Part shown: one piece after another, positions 19,133-27,357 of the stretch
Position numbering within the stretch: position 1 is the first letter of the stretch
Layout of the letters: the number at the start of each line of letters is the position of its first letter
Assembly (NCBI RefSeq): GCF_018413605.1
Contig: NZ_JAHCDN010000003.1
Location: forward strand, 1-64,000
From: Variovorax sp. PCZ-1
Lineage (GTDB): Bacteria > Pseudomonadota > Gammaproteobacteria > Burkholderiales > Burkholderiaceae_C
Direction: 5' to 3'
Length of the DNA stretch: 64,000 bases
The notes under the pieces: model-generated
Database searches by the model: none
What the model was told of the DNA's origin: nothing
Seen by the model: the letters and a program-made list of their open reading frames with translations, nothing else
Translations under genes and position numbers: made by a program

Positions 19133-20116
19133 ATGGGTGAGTTTGATCTGATCGAGCGTTACTTCAAAAGCGCTGCTAAATCATCGGCTGGCGTGGATTT
19201 GGGTATTGGCGACGATTGCGCCCTGCTCGCTCCCGCTCCCGGCATGCAGCTGGCGATCAGCTCCGACATGCTGGTGGAGGGGCGGCATTTTTTGAGTACG
19301 GTGAGCCCTGAAGCGCTTGGCCACAAGGCTCTCGCCGTGAATTTGAGTGATCTGGCTGCTTGCGCTGCAAAACCTGTGGCTTTCACACTGGCGCTTGCGC
19401 TGCCGCGTCTCGATGAGGTTTGGCTTGCAGGTTTTTCAAAAGGCCTGCTTGATTTAGCGCAAGAGCACGGCTGCGCTTTGATCGGTGGCGATACCACGGC
19501 CGGGCCGCTCAATATCTGCATCACCGTCTTCGGCCATGTGCCCACAGGCCAAGCGCTTGTTCGTAGCGGCGCACAAGCTGGCGACGATATCTATGTGAGT
19601 GGACTGCCAGGTCAAGCGCGGCTTGCATTGGAAGCTTTTCGTGGCGAAATTTCTTTGAATGAAAAAGACTTCGCGCTCACCCGCCAACGCATGGAGCGCC
19701 CCACGCCACGCGTCTTGCTTGGCCTCGCGCTACGAGGGCTCGCCACGAGCGCAATTGATGTGAGTGATGGCCTGCTGGGTGATTTCAGCCATGTCTTGAA
19801 AGCCAGTGGTGTGGGTGCAGAAATTAATCTAAACGCTATTGATTCAATAGCACTTTGCGCAGATTACATGCCGGCTAGAAGCCAATTCGATACAAAATAT
19901 TTGAGAAAAATGGTGCTTTCAGGCGGCGATGATTACGAGCTCGTCTTCACCGCAGCAGCTTCGCAACGCGAAGCTATCCGATCAGCGGCTCTCGCATCAC
20001 AAACTCTGATCACCCATATTGGCACCGTGCAAACCGAGCATGGGCTGCGCTTACGGGAGACCGATGGCACTCTTTCACAGAGCGAATACGTCTCCTTCGA
20101 TCACTTTAAAAGCTGA
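19133..20116 (+). CDS. thiL: Thiamine-monophosphate kinase
   Basis: A 327-residue enzyme that phosphorylates thiamine phosphate to thiamine diphosphate. It has the opening GEFDLIERYF, the acidic GIGDDCALL, LIGGDTTAGP, DVSDGLLGD and the late LSGGDDYELVFT. Residues from about 234 to 249 (LNAIDSIALCADYMPA) come from an in-frame copy of the repeat family, between DVSDGLLGD and LSGGDDYEL. It ends directly against the convergent thioesterase stop. Confidence 0.95.
   Translation: MGEFDLIERYFKSAAKSSAGVDLGIGDDCALLAPAPGMQLAISSDMLVEGRHFLSTVSPEALGHKALAVNLSDLAACAAKPVAFTLALALPRLDEVWLAGFSKGLLDLAQEHGCALIGGDTTAGPLNICITVFGHVPTGQALVRSGAQAGDDIYVSGLPGQARLALEAFRGEISLNEKDFALTRQRMERPTPRVLLGLALRGLATSAIDVSDGLLGDFSHVLKASGVGAEINLNAIDSIALCADYMPARSQFDTKYLRKMVLSGGDDYELVFTAAASQREAIRSAALASQTLITHIGTVQTEHGLRLRETDGTLSQSEYVSFDHFKS
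19835..19878 (+). repeat. Repeat family, copy 4 (inside thiL)
   Basis: CGCTATTGATTCAATAGCA then CTTTGCGCAGATTACATGCC and GGCTAG. Close to full consensus. Read as AIDSIALCADYMPAR. Confidence 0.85.
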
Positions 20117-20536
20117 TCAAGGTGTTTTCGGCAACTGCCGAGGCTTGCCTTCCATATCAATGGCCACATAGGTCAAATTCGCATCCGTGACTTTCACAAT
20201 TTCATCGGCATAGCGCAACCGCTGCGCATACACCTCCACATGCACGGTGACCGATGTGTTGCCTACGCGCACTGCTTCCGCATAAAAGCTGAGCAAATCA
20301 CCCACTTTCACCGGCTGCTTGAACAAAAATTCGTTCACTGCGACCGTTGCAATCCGGCCTCTGGCAAGGCGTGCCGGGATCACAGAGCCAGCCAAATCGA
20401 CCTGCGCCATCACCCAGCCGCCAAAAATATCACCATTGGCATTGCTGTCGCCGGGCATCGGAATCACTTTGAGCACCAGTTCTTTGTCGGTGGGCAAGGT
20501 CACGGAGGCACGAGTTTCGCTTGAGTTTGAAGACAT
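20117..20536 (-). CDS. Acyl-CoA thioesterase, YciA type
   Basis: A 139-residue hotdog-fold protein. The start MSSNSSETRAS is preferred; codons upstream run into the divergent ABC gene. The motif NANGDIFGGWVMAQVDLAG carries the catalytic Asp of the YciA group, and FLFKQPVKVGDLLSFYAEA follows. It hydrolyses acyl-CoA thioesters, with broad chain length in the family. It abuts thiL end to end and is divergent from the exporter gene. Confidence 0.9.
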   Translation of the reverse strand: MSSNSSETRASVTLPTDKELVLKVIPMPGDSNANGDIFGGWVMAQVDLAGSVIPARLARGRIATVAVNEFLFKQPVKVGDLLSFYAEAVRVGNTSVTVHVEVYAQRLRYADEIVKVTDANLTYVAIDMEGKPRQLPKTP

Positions 20537-20561
20537 GGGCACAATCTGATGCAAAAGCCCC

Positions 20562-22385
20562 ATGATAAATCCAATGCGCTCTCTTGCCACCAACCCGCCA
20601 GCAGCCTCACCAACTCCACCCGCCGAACGCTCCGACTGGCTCACGCTCAAGCGCCTGCTGCCCTATTTGCTCGAATACAAATGGCGCGTGATCGCAGCGC
20701 TGGCTTTCATGGTGGGCGCGAAGGTGGCCAATGTGGGCGTGCCGGTGTTGCTCAAGGAATTGGTGGATGCGATGACCTTGAAGCCCGGCTCGGTGCAAAG
20801 TATGCTGGTGATTCCCATGGGCTTGCTGCTGGCTTATGGCTTGCTGCGTTTGTCCACTTCTCTTTTCACAGAGTTGAGAGAACTGGTGTTTGCCAAAGCC
20901 ACGCAAGGCGCAGCGCGCTCGATCGCCCTCAAAACCTTTCAGCATCTTCACGCCCTCTCTCTGCGCTTTCACTTGGAAAGACAAACAGGCGGCATGACGC
21001 GCGATATCGAGCGCGGCGTGCGCGGCATCGAATCGCTGATTTCCTATTCGCTGTATTCCATCATCCCCACGCTGATCGAAGTGGCGCTGGTGCTCACCAT
21101 CCTCGCGGTGAAATTCGATGTGTGGTTCGCCATCATCACGCTTTCCGCTCTGGCTCTGTACATCACCTTCACCGTGATGATCACCGAATGGCGCACGAAA
21201 TTCCGCAAAGAAGCCAATGAGTTTGATTCCGCTGCGCACACCAAGGCAGTGGATTCGTTGCTGAACTATGAGACGGTGAAGTATTTCAATAACGAAGGCT
21301 TCGAAGCCAAGCGTTATGACGAGAGCTTAGAGAAGCTGCGCAAAGCTCGCCTGAAAAGCCAAACCACGCTCTCCATGCTCAACACAGGGCAGCAACTCAT
21401 CATCGCGGTGGCTTTGGTAGCCATGCTCTGGCGCGCCACGCAAGGTGTGGTGGAAGGCCGCATGACGCTGGGCGATCTCGTGATGGTTAACGCCTTCATG
21501 ATTCAGCTCTACATCCCCTTAAATTTTCTCGGCGTGATTTACCGCGAGATCAAGCAAAGCCTCACAGATTTGGACAAGATGTTTGTGCTCATGGAACGTG
21601 AGCGCGAGGTGGCGGATTCGCCCGATGCAAGCGCCTTGCAATTGAATGCGTCGCCAGCCGTGAGCTTCGTCAACGTGAACTTTTCTTACGAAGCCACGCG
21701 CCCAATTCTTCACGGCGTGAGCTTTGAAATACCGGCGGGCAAAACAGTTGCCGTCGTCGGCGCGAGCGGTTCAGGTAAATCCACGCTCGCCCGCTTGCTC
21801 TACCGCTTCTACGACATCCAGAACGGCAGCATCCAAATCAACGGCCAAGACATTCGCAGCCTCACGCAAGCCAGCGTGCGCGCCAGCATCGGCATCGTGC
21901 CGCAAGACACCGTGCTCTTCAACGACACGGTGGAATACAACATCGCTTATGGCAAACCTGGCTCCACGCCAGAGCAGGTGCGCGAAGCCGCAAGAGCCGC
22001 CCGCATTCACGACTTCATTGCCTCTACGCCCAAAGGCTACGAAACCATGGTCGGCGAGCGCGGCCTCAAACTCTCTGGCGGCGAAAAGCAGCGCGTCGCC
22101 ATTGCCCGCACACTCTTGAAAAACCCGCCGATCTTGATTTTCGATGAGGCCACTTCGGCGTTAGACACCACCAATGAGCGCGCTATTCAAGCCGAGCTGC
22201 AAGGCGTCTCTGCGAACAAGACCACGCTAGTCATCGCACACCGTCTCTCCACAGTCGTCGATGCGCATGAAATCTTGGTGCTCGATGCTGGCCGCATCAT
22301 TGAGCGCGGCACGCATTCCGATCTACTGGCTCAAGAAGGCAGATATGCAGCGATGTGGGCTTTACAGCAATCCGCTTCAGATTAA
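20562..22385 (+). CDS. ABC exporter of the Atm1/HMT1 family
   Basis: A 607-residue half-transporter with six transmembrane helices in the first 330 residues and an ATPase domain. Walker A is VGASGSGKSTLARLL, the signature LSGGEKQRVAIART, and Walker B ILIFDEATSALD. LLNYETVKYFNNEGFEAKRY is typical of the Atm1/ABCB7 group, which exports glutathione-linked or sulfur species. The alternative start is ATG 20574. It precedes a convergent TetR regulator. Confidence 0.92.
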   Translation: MINPMRSLATNPPAASPTPPAERSDWLTLKRLLPYLLEYKWRVIAALAFMVGAKVANVGVPVLLKELVDAMTLKPGSVQSMLVIPMGLLLAYGLLRLSTSLFTELRELVFAKATQGAARSIALKTFQHLHALSLRFHLERQTGGMTRDIERGVRGIESLISYSLYSIIPTLIEVALVLTILAVKFDVWFAIITLSALALYITFTVMITEWRTKFRKEANEFDSAAHTKAVDSLLNYETVKYFNNEGFEAKRYDESLEKLRKARLKSQTTLSMLNTGQQLIIAVALVAMLWRATQGVVEGRMTLGDLVMVNAFMIQLYIPLNFLGVIYREIKQSLTDLDKMFVLMEREREVADSPDASALQLNASPAVSFVNVNFSYEATRPILHGVSFEIPAGKTVAVVGASGSGKSTLARLLYRFYDIQNGSIQINGQDIRSLTQASVRASIGIVPQDTVLFNDTVEYNIAYGKPGSTPEQVREAARAARIHDFIASTPKGYETMVGERGLKLSGGEKQRVAIARTLLKNPPILIFDEATSALDTTNERAIQAELQGVSANKTTLVIAHRLSTVVDAHEILVLDAGRIIERGTHSDLLAQEGRYAAMWALQQSASD

Positions 22386-22399
22386 AGCGCGTTGGTAAG

Positions 22400-23083
22400 T
22401 TAGCGCTTGGCCAGCCCATCAAAGCAGCTCATCTCCACCATATCTAAGATCTGCTCATCGGTGTAGAGTTCAGCAGCCTTGAGGAATTCGAGCACGGGAT
22501 CGCAGGCTCTTGCATAAATCGTATAGAGCACGGCAATAGCTGGTAATTTGCTGCTGATTTGGCCGGTTTTCTGCGCCGCTTCAATCCAGCCGCCAAGCGT
22601 GTCCGATGCAAACATCAGCGCATCCACATAGGCTTTATTGGCGGTGAGTGTCGCGCGCAGGGTGGAATTCTGACTGGGCAGATTGGGCATCTCGCGGGCG
22701 AGCTTGAGTTGCATCATCCAGCGCGTGATGGCTTTGAGCTTGTCTATCGGCTTATAGCTTTCGGGCATTTTGCCTAGCTCGTCTACAGCGCGATGCATCA
22801 TGCGCACCATAGCGGCAGTGGCCAAATCTTCTTTGCTGGGGAAATGCTTGTAAAGCGAGGCCTTGGCTACGCCTACTTCAAAAGCCACTTCGTCTACCGT
22901 CATGGCTTCGAAGCCTTTTTCAGCAAGCAGACGGTTCACCACATCAATGATGGCCTCTTCTCGCGCTGCAAGCATTTGCTGCTTAAAGCTGGGCTTCTTC
23001 AATGCGCTTTTCGGCGCCGCTTTCACGGCCTCCTTGGGAGCAGACTTTGCGGCGGGCTTGGTAGTAGTGAGTTTGGTGGCCAT
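22400..23083 (-). CDS. TetR-family regulator with Lys/Ala-rich N-terminal tail
   Basis: A 227-residue protein. A TetR helix-turn-helix lies near residues 42-88, with TVDEVAFEVGVAKASLYKHF. The first 33 residues are a tail of Lys, Ala, Pro and Thr resembling a histone H1-type nucleoprotein tail, unusual for TetR proteins. The C-terminal ligand domain is ordinary. Inverted repeats of GACAA/TTGTC lie just upstream and may be its operators, so it may control itself and the divergent antiporter gene. Confidence 0.9.
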   Translation of the reverse strand: MATKLTTTKPAAKSAPKEAVKAAPKSALKKPSFKQQMLAAREEAIIDVVNRLLAEKGFEAMTVDEVAFEVGVAKASLYKHFPSKEDLATAAMVRMMHRAVDELGKMPESYKPIDKLKAITRWMMQLKLAREMPNLPSQNSTLRATLTANKAYVDALMFASDTLGGWIEAAQKTGQISSKLPAIAVLYTIYARACDPVLEFLKAAELYTDEQILDMVEMSCFDGLAKR

Positions 23084-23103
23084 GTGTGAGATTCTACGCC
23101 TCA

Positions 23104-23163
23104 GACAAAAAATAGCTTGTCTATCTGAAATTCAGACAAACAATTGACAAAATGAACTTGTCA
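23104..23163. promoter_or_regulatory. Candidate TetR operator region
   Basis: Several GACAA/TTGTC half sites lie between the divergent TetR and antiporter genes: GACAA at 23104 and 23135, TTGTC at 23117. TGACAA-AATGAAC-TTGTCA (23145-23163) and TCTGAA-A-TTCAGA (23124-23136) are perfect dyads. Confidence 0.5.
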
Positions 23164-23227
23164 GTCATTTATCTGCGCTCCATCGAACTCAAACTGATCT
23201 TGGCGCAGGGTTTGCTAGTATCGAAGC

Positions 23228-25213
23228 ATGAATGCCCTTGAGCTCACTCTGCTGTATTTGCTTGCCGCCGTGCTGGGTGTGGTGGTTTGCCGCATGTTGA
23301 AGCTACCAGCCATGCTGGGCTATTTGGCGGTGGGTGTGATCATTGGGCCCAATGCACTTGCACTGGCGCAAAACTCCACATCCATCCGCTATCTGGCTGA
23401 ATTTGGCGTGGTATTCCTGATGTTTGTTATTGGGCTGGAGTTCAATCTGAGCAAACTTCGCACGATGCGTCAGCATGTGTTTGGCCTGGGTGCGCTGCAA
23501 GTTGCACTGACGATGATGATCGCCGCTGCCGGTTCGCTCGCGCTGGCCTACTTGCTGCCGCAATACTGGCAGATGAGCTGGCAAAGCGCGCTTGCGCTGG
23601 GTGGCGCTTTGGCCATGAGCAGTACAGCGATTGTGGTGAAGCTCATGCAAGAGCGCTTGGAGCTGGAGAGCGAGCATGGCAAGCGGGTGATGGGTGTCCT
23701 GCTGTTTCAAGATTTGGCTGTTGTGCTGCTGTTGGTGCTCGTGCCGGCGCTTGCGGCTTCGCCAGACCAACTGGCTTCTTCCTTAGGCTTGGCCGCGCTC
23801 AAAGCCACCTTCTTGATCGCTATTTTGCTCACGGGTGGGCAAAAGCTGATGCGCTGGTGGCTCACGCTGGTGGCACGGCGCAAAAGCGAAGAGCTCTTCA
23901 TGCTCAATCTGCTACTCATCACGCTGGGGCTCTCTTATCTCACTGAACATGCAGGTCTGTCTCTCGCATTGGGCGCGTTCATCGCCGGCATGCTCGTATC
24001 TGAGACGGAATACAAACACCAAGTGGAAACGGATATTCGCCCTTTCCATGATGTGCTGCTTGGCCTTTTCTTCATCACGATTGGCATGCTGCTGGATTGG
24101 CGCATCGTGCTCGAGCGCTGGCCTTTGGTTTTGTTGCTCACGATCTTGCCCGTATTGTTCAAATTGCTGATGATCACGGTGCTCGCGCGCCTTTTGGGTG
24201 CGAGCGAGGGCACAGCTTTACGCACGGGTTTGTATCTCGCGCAAGCCGGTGAGTTCGGTTTTGTGCTTCTCACGCTTTCTCAGCAAAACAAACTGATCAG
24301 CACAACCATGCAGAGCCCCATCTTGGCCAGCATGGTGCTCTCCATGCTGGCCACACCTTTCATCATCATGTACAGCAATCGCATCGTGATGAAGTTGGTC
24401 AGCAGCGAATGGCTAGCACAATCCCTGCAGATGACGCAAATCGCCAAGAAGTCGATCAGCCGTGATAAACACGTGATCATCTGCGGCTATGGACGCTGTG
24501 GACAGAACTTGGCGCGCATGCTTGAACGCGAAGGCATTCAGTACATGGCGCTCGATCTCGATCCAGACCGCGTGCGCCAAGCAGCTGCAGCTGGCGATAG
24601 TGTGGTGTTCGGCGATGCAGCGCGTTTGCAAGCACTCATGGCGGCAGGTTTGGCGCGTGCTAGCGCGGTTGTCATCACTTATTTGGATGTGCCCAGCACG
24701 CTGAAGGTGCTTGCCAACACGCGCGGCCACGCTCCACAAGTGCCTGTGATCGTGCGCACACAAGACGACCATGATTTAGATAAACTCACCGCCGCCGGTG
24801 CCACCGAAGTCGTGCCCGAATCCATCGAAGGCAGCCTCATGCTCGCCAGTCACGCTCTGGCCTTGGTCGGCGTACCGATGCGACGAGTGATCCGCACCGT
24901 GCAAGAACAACGCGATGCACGCTACAACCTCCTTCGAGGTTATTTCCATGGCCAAGACGACGACACGGTGGATGAGCTGGATCACGAGCGCTTACAAAGC
25001 TTCACGCTGCCAGTCGCAGCAAAAACGCTGGGTATGCCACTAGAAAGCTTGGCTCTGCATGCAGTCGGCGTGCGTGTGATGCACCTCAGAAGAAAAGCTG
25101 GCCAGCTCGCCGTGCTGGACGAAGCGACAACACTAGAAGAAGGCGATACGCTGGTGCTCAATGGCAAGCCGGAGGCTTTGGCTTTGGCGCAAGAAAAGTT
25201 ACTGCGCAATTGA
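23228..25213 (+). CDS. Kef-type cation/proton antiporter with TrkA domains
   Basis: A 661-residue CPA2 antiporter. About 12 hydrophobic helices cover residues 1-385, with GVVFLMFVIGLEFNLSKL and FQDLAVVLLLVLVPAL. A RCK/TrkA-N domain starts with VIICGYGRCGQNLARMLE (about 415-435), and a TrkA-C-like region closes the protein (about 575-660). Such proteins exchange K+ or Na+ for protons, gated by nucleotide or glutathione adducts. It may be co-regulated with the divergent TetR gene. Confidence 0.9.
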   Translation: MNALELTLLYLLAAVLGVVVCRMLKLPAMLGYLAVGVIIGPNALALAQNSTSIRYLAEFGVVFLMFVIGLEFNLSKLRTMRQHVFGLGALQVALTMMIAAAGSLALAYLLPQYWQMSWQSALALGGALAMSSTAIVVKLMQERLELESEHGKRVMGVLLFQDLAVVLLLVLVPALAASPDQLASSLGLAALKATFLIAILLTGGQKLMRWWLTLVARRKSEELFMLNLLLITLGLSYLTEHAGLSLALGAFIAGMLVSETEYKHQVETDIRPFHDVLLGLFFITIGMLLDWRIVLERWPLVLLLTILPVLFKLLMITVLARLLGASEGTALRTGLYLAQAGEFGFVLLTLSQQNKLISTTMQSPILASMVLSMLATPFIIMYSNRIVMKLVSSEWLAQSLQMTQIAKKSISRDKHVIICGYGRCGQNLARMLEREGIQYMALDLDPDRVRQAAAAGDSVVFGDAARLQALMAAGLARASAVVITYLDVPSTLKVLANTRGHAPQVPVIVRTQDDHDLDKLTAAGATEVVPESIEGSLMLASHALALVGVPMRRVIRTVQEQRDARYNLLRGYFHGQDDDTVDELDHERLQSFTLPVAAKTLGMPLESLALHAVGVRVMHLRRKAGQLAVLDEATTLEEGDTLVLNGKPEALALAQEKLLRN

Positions 25214-25217
25214 AGCG

Positions 25218-25580
25218 CTAGAGCTCTTGGTTTTTCTTGAAAAGCCGCTCCAAAGCAGCTTCAATGACCATACCTGCCACCGAATAGAGCAGTGAACCAA
25301 TCAGAGCTGCAGTGAAGCTTTTCACTTTGAAACCTTCAAGCAAACCCGAGGCCATATAGAACATGAGCGCATTGATCACAAAAAGGAACAGCCCCAAAGT
25401 GATCACTGTGAGCGGTAACGTAAGGATGACGAAGATCGGGCGCACGATCGTATTGAGCAAACCAATCACGAAGGCTGCTATGAGGGCAGCAACGAAACTC
25501 GTGACAATCACGCCAGAATAAAAATGCGCTACAGCCAGTAGAGCTGCAGCGCTGAGTAGCCATTTAGCAAGTATTTTCAT
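25218..25580 (-). CDS. Phage-holin family 4 (YvlD-like) membrane protein
   Basis: A 120-residue protein with four hydrophobic segments, including FVIGLLNTIVRPIFVILTLP, the hallmark of the holin-4/YvlD superfamily, and FVINALMFYMASGLLEGF. Despite the family name, chromosomal members are not lysis proteins and their role is unknown. It is convergent with the antiporter gene, only four bases apart. Confidence 0.85.
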   Translation of the reverse strand: MKILAKWLLSAAALLAVAHFYSGVIVTSFVAALIAAFVIGLLNTIVRPIFVILTLPLTVITLGLFLFVINALMFYMASGLLEGFKVKSFTAALIGSLLYSVAGMVIEAALERLFKKNQEL

Positions 25581-25619
25581 ACGAGCAGCATACCATCTGC
25601 TCGTATGAAATCAAGCTCA

Positions 25620-26066
25620 CTAGCCCATGGCGGGGCGTGCATTGCCAGAGAGCGGCATGCTCGGCAGGGGAGCCGCAGGCTTTTGTGCAGTCTGCGCGGG
25701 CTGCATCACGGGTTGCATCTCTATACCGAACTTGGGGCGACGCGCATCAATCACTTCGGCATTGCTCAAATCTTTGAGCAACATTTCTGTGAATTCTGGC
25801 AAGGGGCCTGTGGCCACCTCACAAAACACATGATCCGTGCGGCTGATGCGCGGTGTGAATTGCGAGAAGAGCTTATCGCACCACTTATCACGCCAGTTTT
25901 CTCGAGCACTGTGGCTGAGCCATTTGCCAATGCGGCGCGTCATGCGAGGAGCGCAAGCCACAAGAACCCAGCGTTTGGTGTGCGGCTGGGCAAGCAGTTG
26001 GCTCAGCTGTCGCTGTGCGTGATCTGCATCATCTAGATAGACGATATAAGTAGGCAGTAGATTCAT
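25620..26066 (-). CDS. Conserved-looking hypothetical protein
   Basis: A 148-residue protein starting MNLLPTYIVYLDDADHAQ; this start has a strong AAGGAGC ribosome site, and the earlier in-frame ATG does not. The segment KRWVLVACAPRMTRRIGKWL suggests an alpha/beta fold, slightly like universal-stress proteins, with a Pro/Ala-rich disordered tail after about residue 115. I have a weak memory of similar proteins in Burkholderiales but cannot name a family or function. Confidence 0.7.
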   Translation of the reverse strand: MNLLPTYIVYLDDADHAQRQLSQLLAQPHTKRWVLVACAPRMTRRIGKWLSHSARENWRDKWCDKLFSQFTPRISRTDHVFCEVATGPLPEFTEMLLKDLSNAEVIDARRPKFGIEMQPVMQPAQTAQKPAAPLPSMPLSGNARPAMG

Positions 26067-26147
26067 ACGAAGCTCCTTCCAAGACATAAGCAATAGTGCT
26101 CAGAGTTACAAATCACGTTTTGGTTTCACAGCTTGTGTGTGGCATTG

Positions 26148-26855
26148 TTACTGAGTCAATTGCCCAGGCACACTTTTGGCTGCACGACGGGCTGCCCAGG
26201 CTCCTGCGAGCAATACACCCGCAATACACGCGGCATAGACTGACCAGCGCGCCAAATCTGCATAGCTTGCTGGTGGGTTGAATACCTCTTTGAGCAATTG
26301 CTCGCCAATGATCATCTTGGCTGCAGTGAAGGCCAGCACCGCTGCGCCGAGCTGAATGATGATGGGAAAACGCTCAACAAGCTTGAGCACGATTTGGCTG
26401 CCATACACAACGATGGGCACACTGATCAGCAAACCAAGCACAACAAGCGTCATGGATCCACCCGCTGCACCCGCAACACCCAGTACGTTATCGATGCCCA
26501 TTAAGGCATCGGCGATCACGATGGTTTTCATTGCGCCCCAAAATGTGGTGGCCACTGGGCCATCATGCTCGTCGCCGCCGGTGTCTACCAAGAGTTTGTA
26601 GGCAATCCAGAGCAGTCCCAGACCACCAATCAGCATCAAGCCTGGTATCTTCAGCAGCCAAACCACGATCAAAGTCATTGCAGCGCGCACAGCAATTGCG
26701 CCCACAGTGCCCCACATGATGGCTTTCTTTTGCAGATCGGGTGGCAGATTGCGAGCTGCCAAGGCGATCACAATCGCGTTGTCGCCAGCGAGCACCAAAT
26801 CAATCAAAATGATGGCCAATAGCGCAGACCACCAAGGGGTAGAAAATAATTCCAT
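26148..26855 (-). CDS. TerC/YjbE-type membrane protein, probable Mn2+ exporter
   Basis: A 235-residue protein with about seven helices. The paired Asp motifs are LVLAGDNAIVIALAARNL in the first helix and DALMGIDNVLGVAGA mid-protein. TerC-family proteins export manganese and are often behind yybP-ykoY riboswitches. Such a riboswitch is clear upstream (26961-27067). It is divergent from a second, Alx-like TerC gene that has its own riboswitch. Confidence 0.9.
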   Translation of the reverse strand: MELFSTPWWSALLAIILIDLVLAGDNAIVIALAARNLPPDLQKKAIMWGTVGAIAVRAAMTLIVVWLLKIPGLMLIGGLGLLWIAYKLLVDTGGDEHDGPVATTFWGAMKTIVIADALMGIDNVLGVAGAAGGSMTLVVLGLLISVPIVVYGSQIVLKLVERFPIIIQLGAAVLAFTAAKMIIGEQLLKEVFNPPASYADLARWSVYAACIAGVLLAGAWAARRAAKSVPGQLTQ

Positions 26856-26960
26856 ATCCGATATTCCGTGTTATGTGTCTAATTGTTCTGACGCCACGGG
26901 ACTGGATGAAATGGGTTTTCGCGCACTTCGATCCAGAACACCTGTAACGACAGGGTGAAT

Positions 26961-27067
26961 CGAAGGTCTTGCTCAATCTGAATAGCAAACATGCTGCCAT
27001 TCAGACCTGATACACCGGAAGTTATCTTCGTATTGACGATGTATCTGCAGGGAGCTACTCCCCTTCG
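26961..27067 (-). promoter_or_regulatory. yybP-ykoY manganese riboswitch for the YjbE-type gene
   Basis: Minus strand: P1 CGAAGG, then GGAGTAGC, GTCAATACG, and GCAAGACC leading into the closing P1 strand CCTTCG. These blocks are shared with the divergent copy. Known yybP-ykoY aptamers bind Mn2+. After the aptamer CTTCGAT could pair with ATCGAAG (26926-26932 on the plus strand), a possible switch. Confidence 0.85.
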
Positions 27068-27096
27068 TAGATACATTATGGATCAATTTGAGATGC

Positions 27097-27111
27097 TTTG
27101 TCTAGGACAAA
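27097..27111. promoter_or_regulatory. Palindrome TTTGTC-TAG-GACAAA, candidate operator
   Basis: A perfect six-base dyad with a three-base centre, 30 bases upstream of the minus-strand riboswitch, so near the expected promoter. Related sequences lie at 47756-47772 and 47923-47938 upstream of the MerR-B12 gene. No regulator is assigned. Confidence 0.4.
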
Positions 27112-27192
27112 TCGAATAATTTGATCGATTTGTAGGGTTTTTGTGCGATGCAACAACGCTTCAGCCAGACTTTGAGCAAAATTCGGCTTCTC

Positions 27193-27306
27193 CCGGAAGG
27201 GGAGTAGCGCATAAGCTTATCAAAAGCTCATGCTCGTGTGTCGTCAATACGCTGCCTCCGCGGGGATGCAGCCGGTGCACGAGAATCCCCTCGCAAGACC
27301 TTTCGG
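27193..27306 (+). promoter_or_regulatory. yybP-ykoY manganese riboswitch for the Alx-like gene
   Basis: P1 CCGGAAGG, then GGAGTAGC, GTCAATACG and GCAAGACC, closed by CCTTTCGG (27299-27306). GACCTTTCG (27297-27305) is also perfectly complementary to CGAAAGGTC (27345-27353), which contains the ribosome site of the gene downstream. This fits translation turned on when Mn2+ stabilises P1. Confidence 0.88.
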
Positions 27307-27357
27307 ATAACAACAGCATGGGCTTTGTTCGGCCATGCAAAAATCGAAAGGTCAGTC

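Noticed and set aside
22530-22580. Possible repeat copy in the TetR gene (GCAATAGCTGG..GGCCGG)
   Set aside because: The dyad and core are not in the right order or spacing.
25218-25580. Prophage lysis gene (holin)
   Set aside because: The family name is misleading. No other phage genes are near and the protein resembles chromosomal YvlD-type members.
27238-27357. N-terminal extension of the Alx-like protein
   Set aside because: This stretch is the aptamer and expression platform of the riboswitch; the ATG at 27358 has its own ribosome site.
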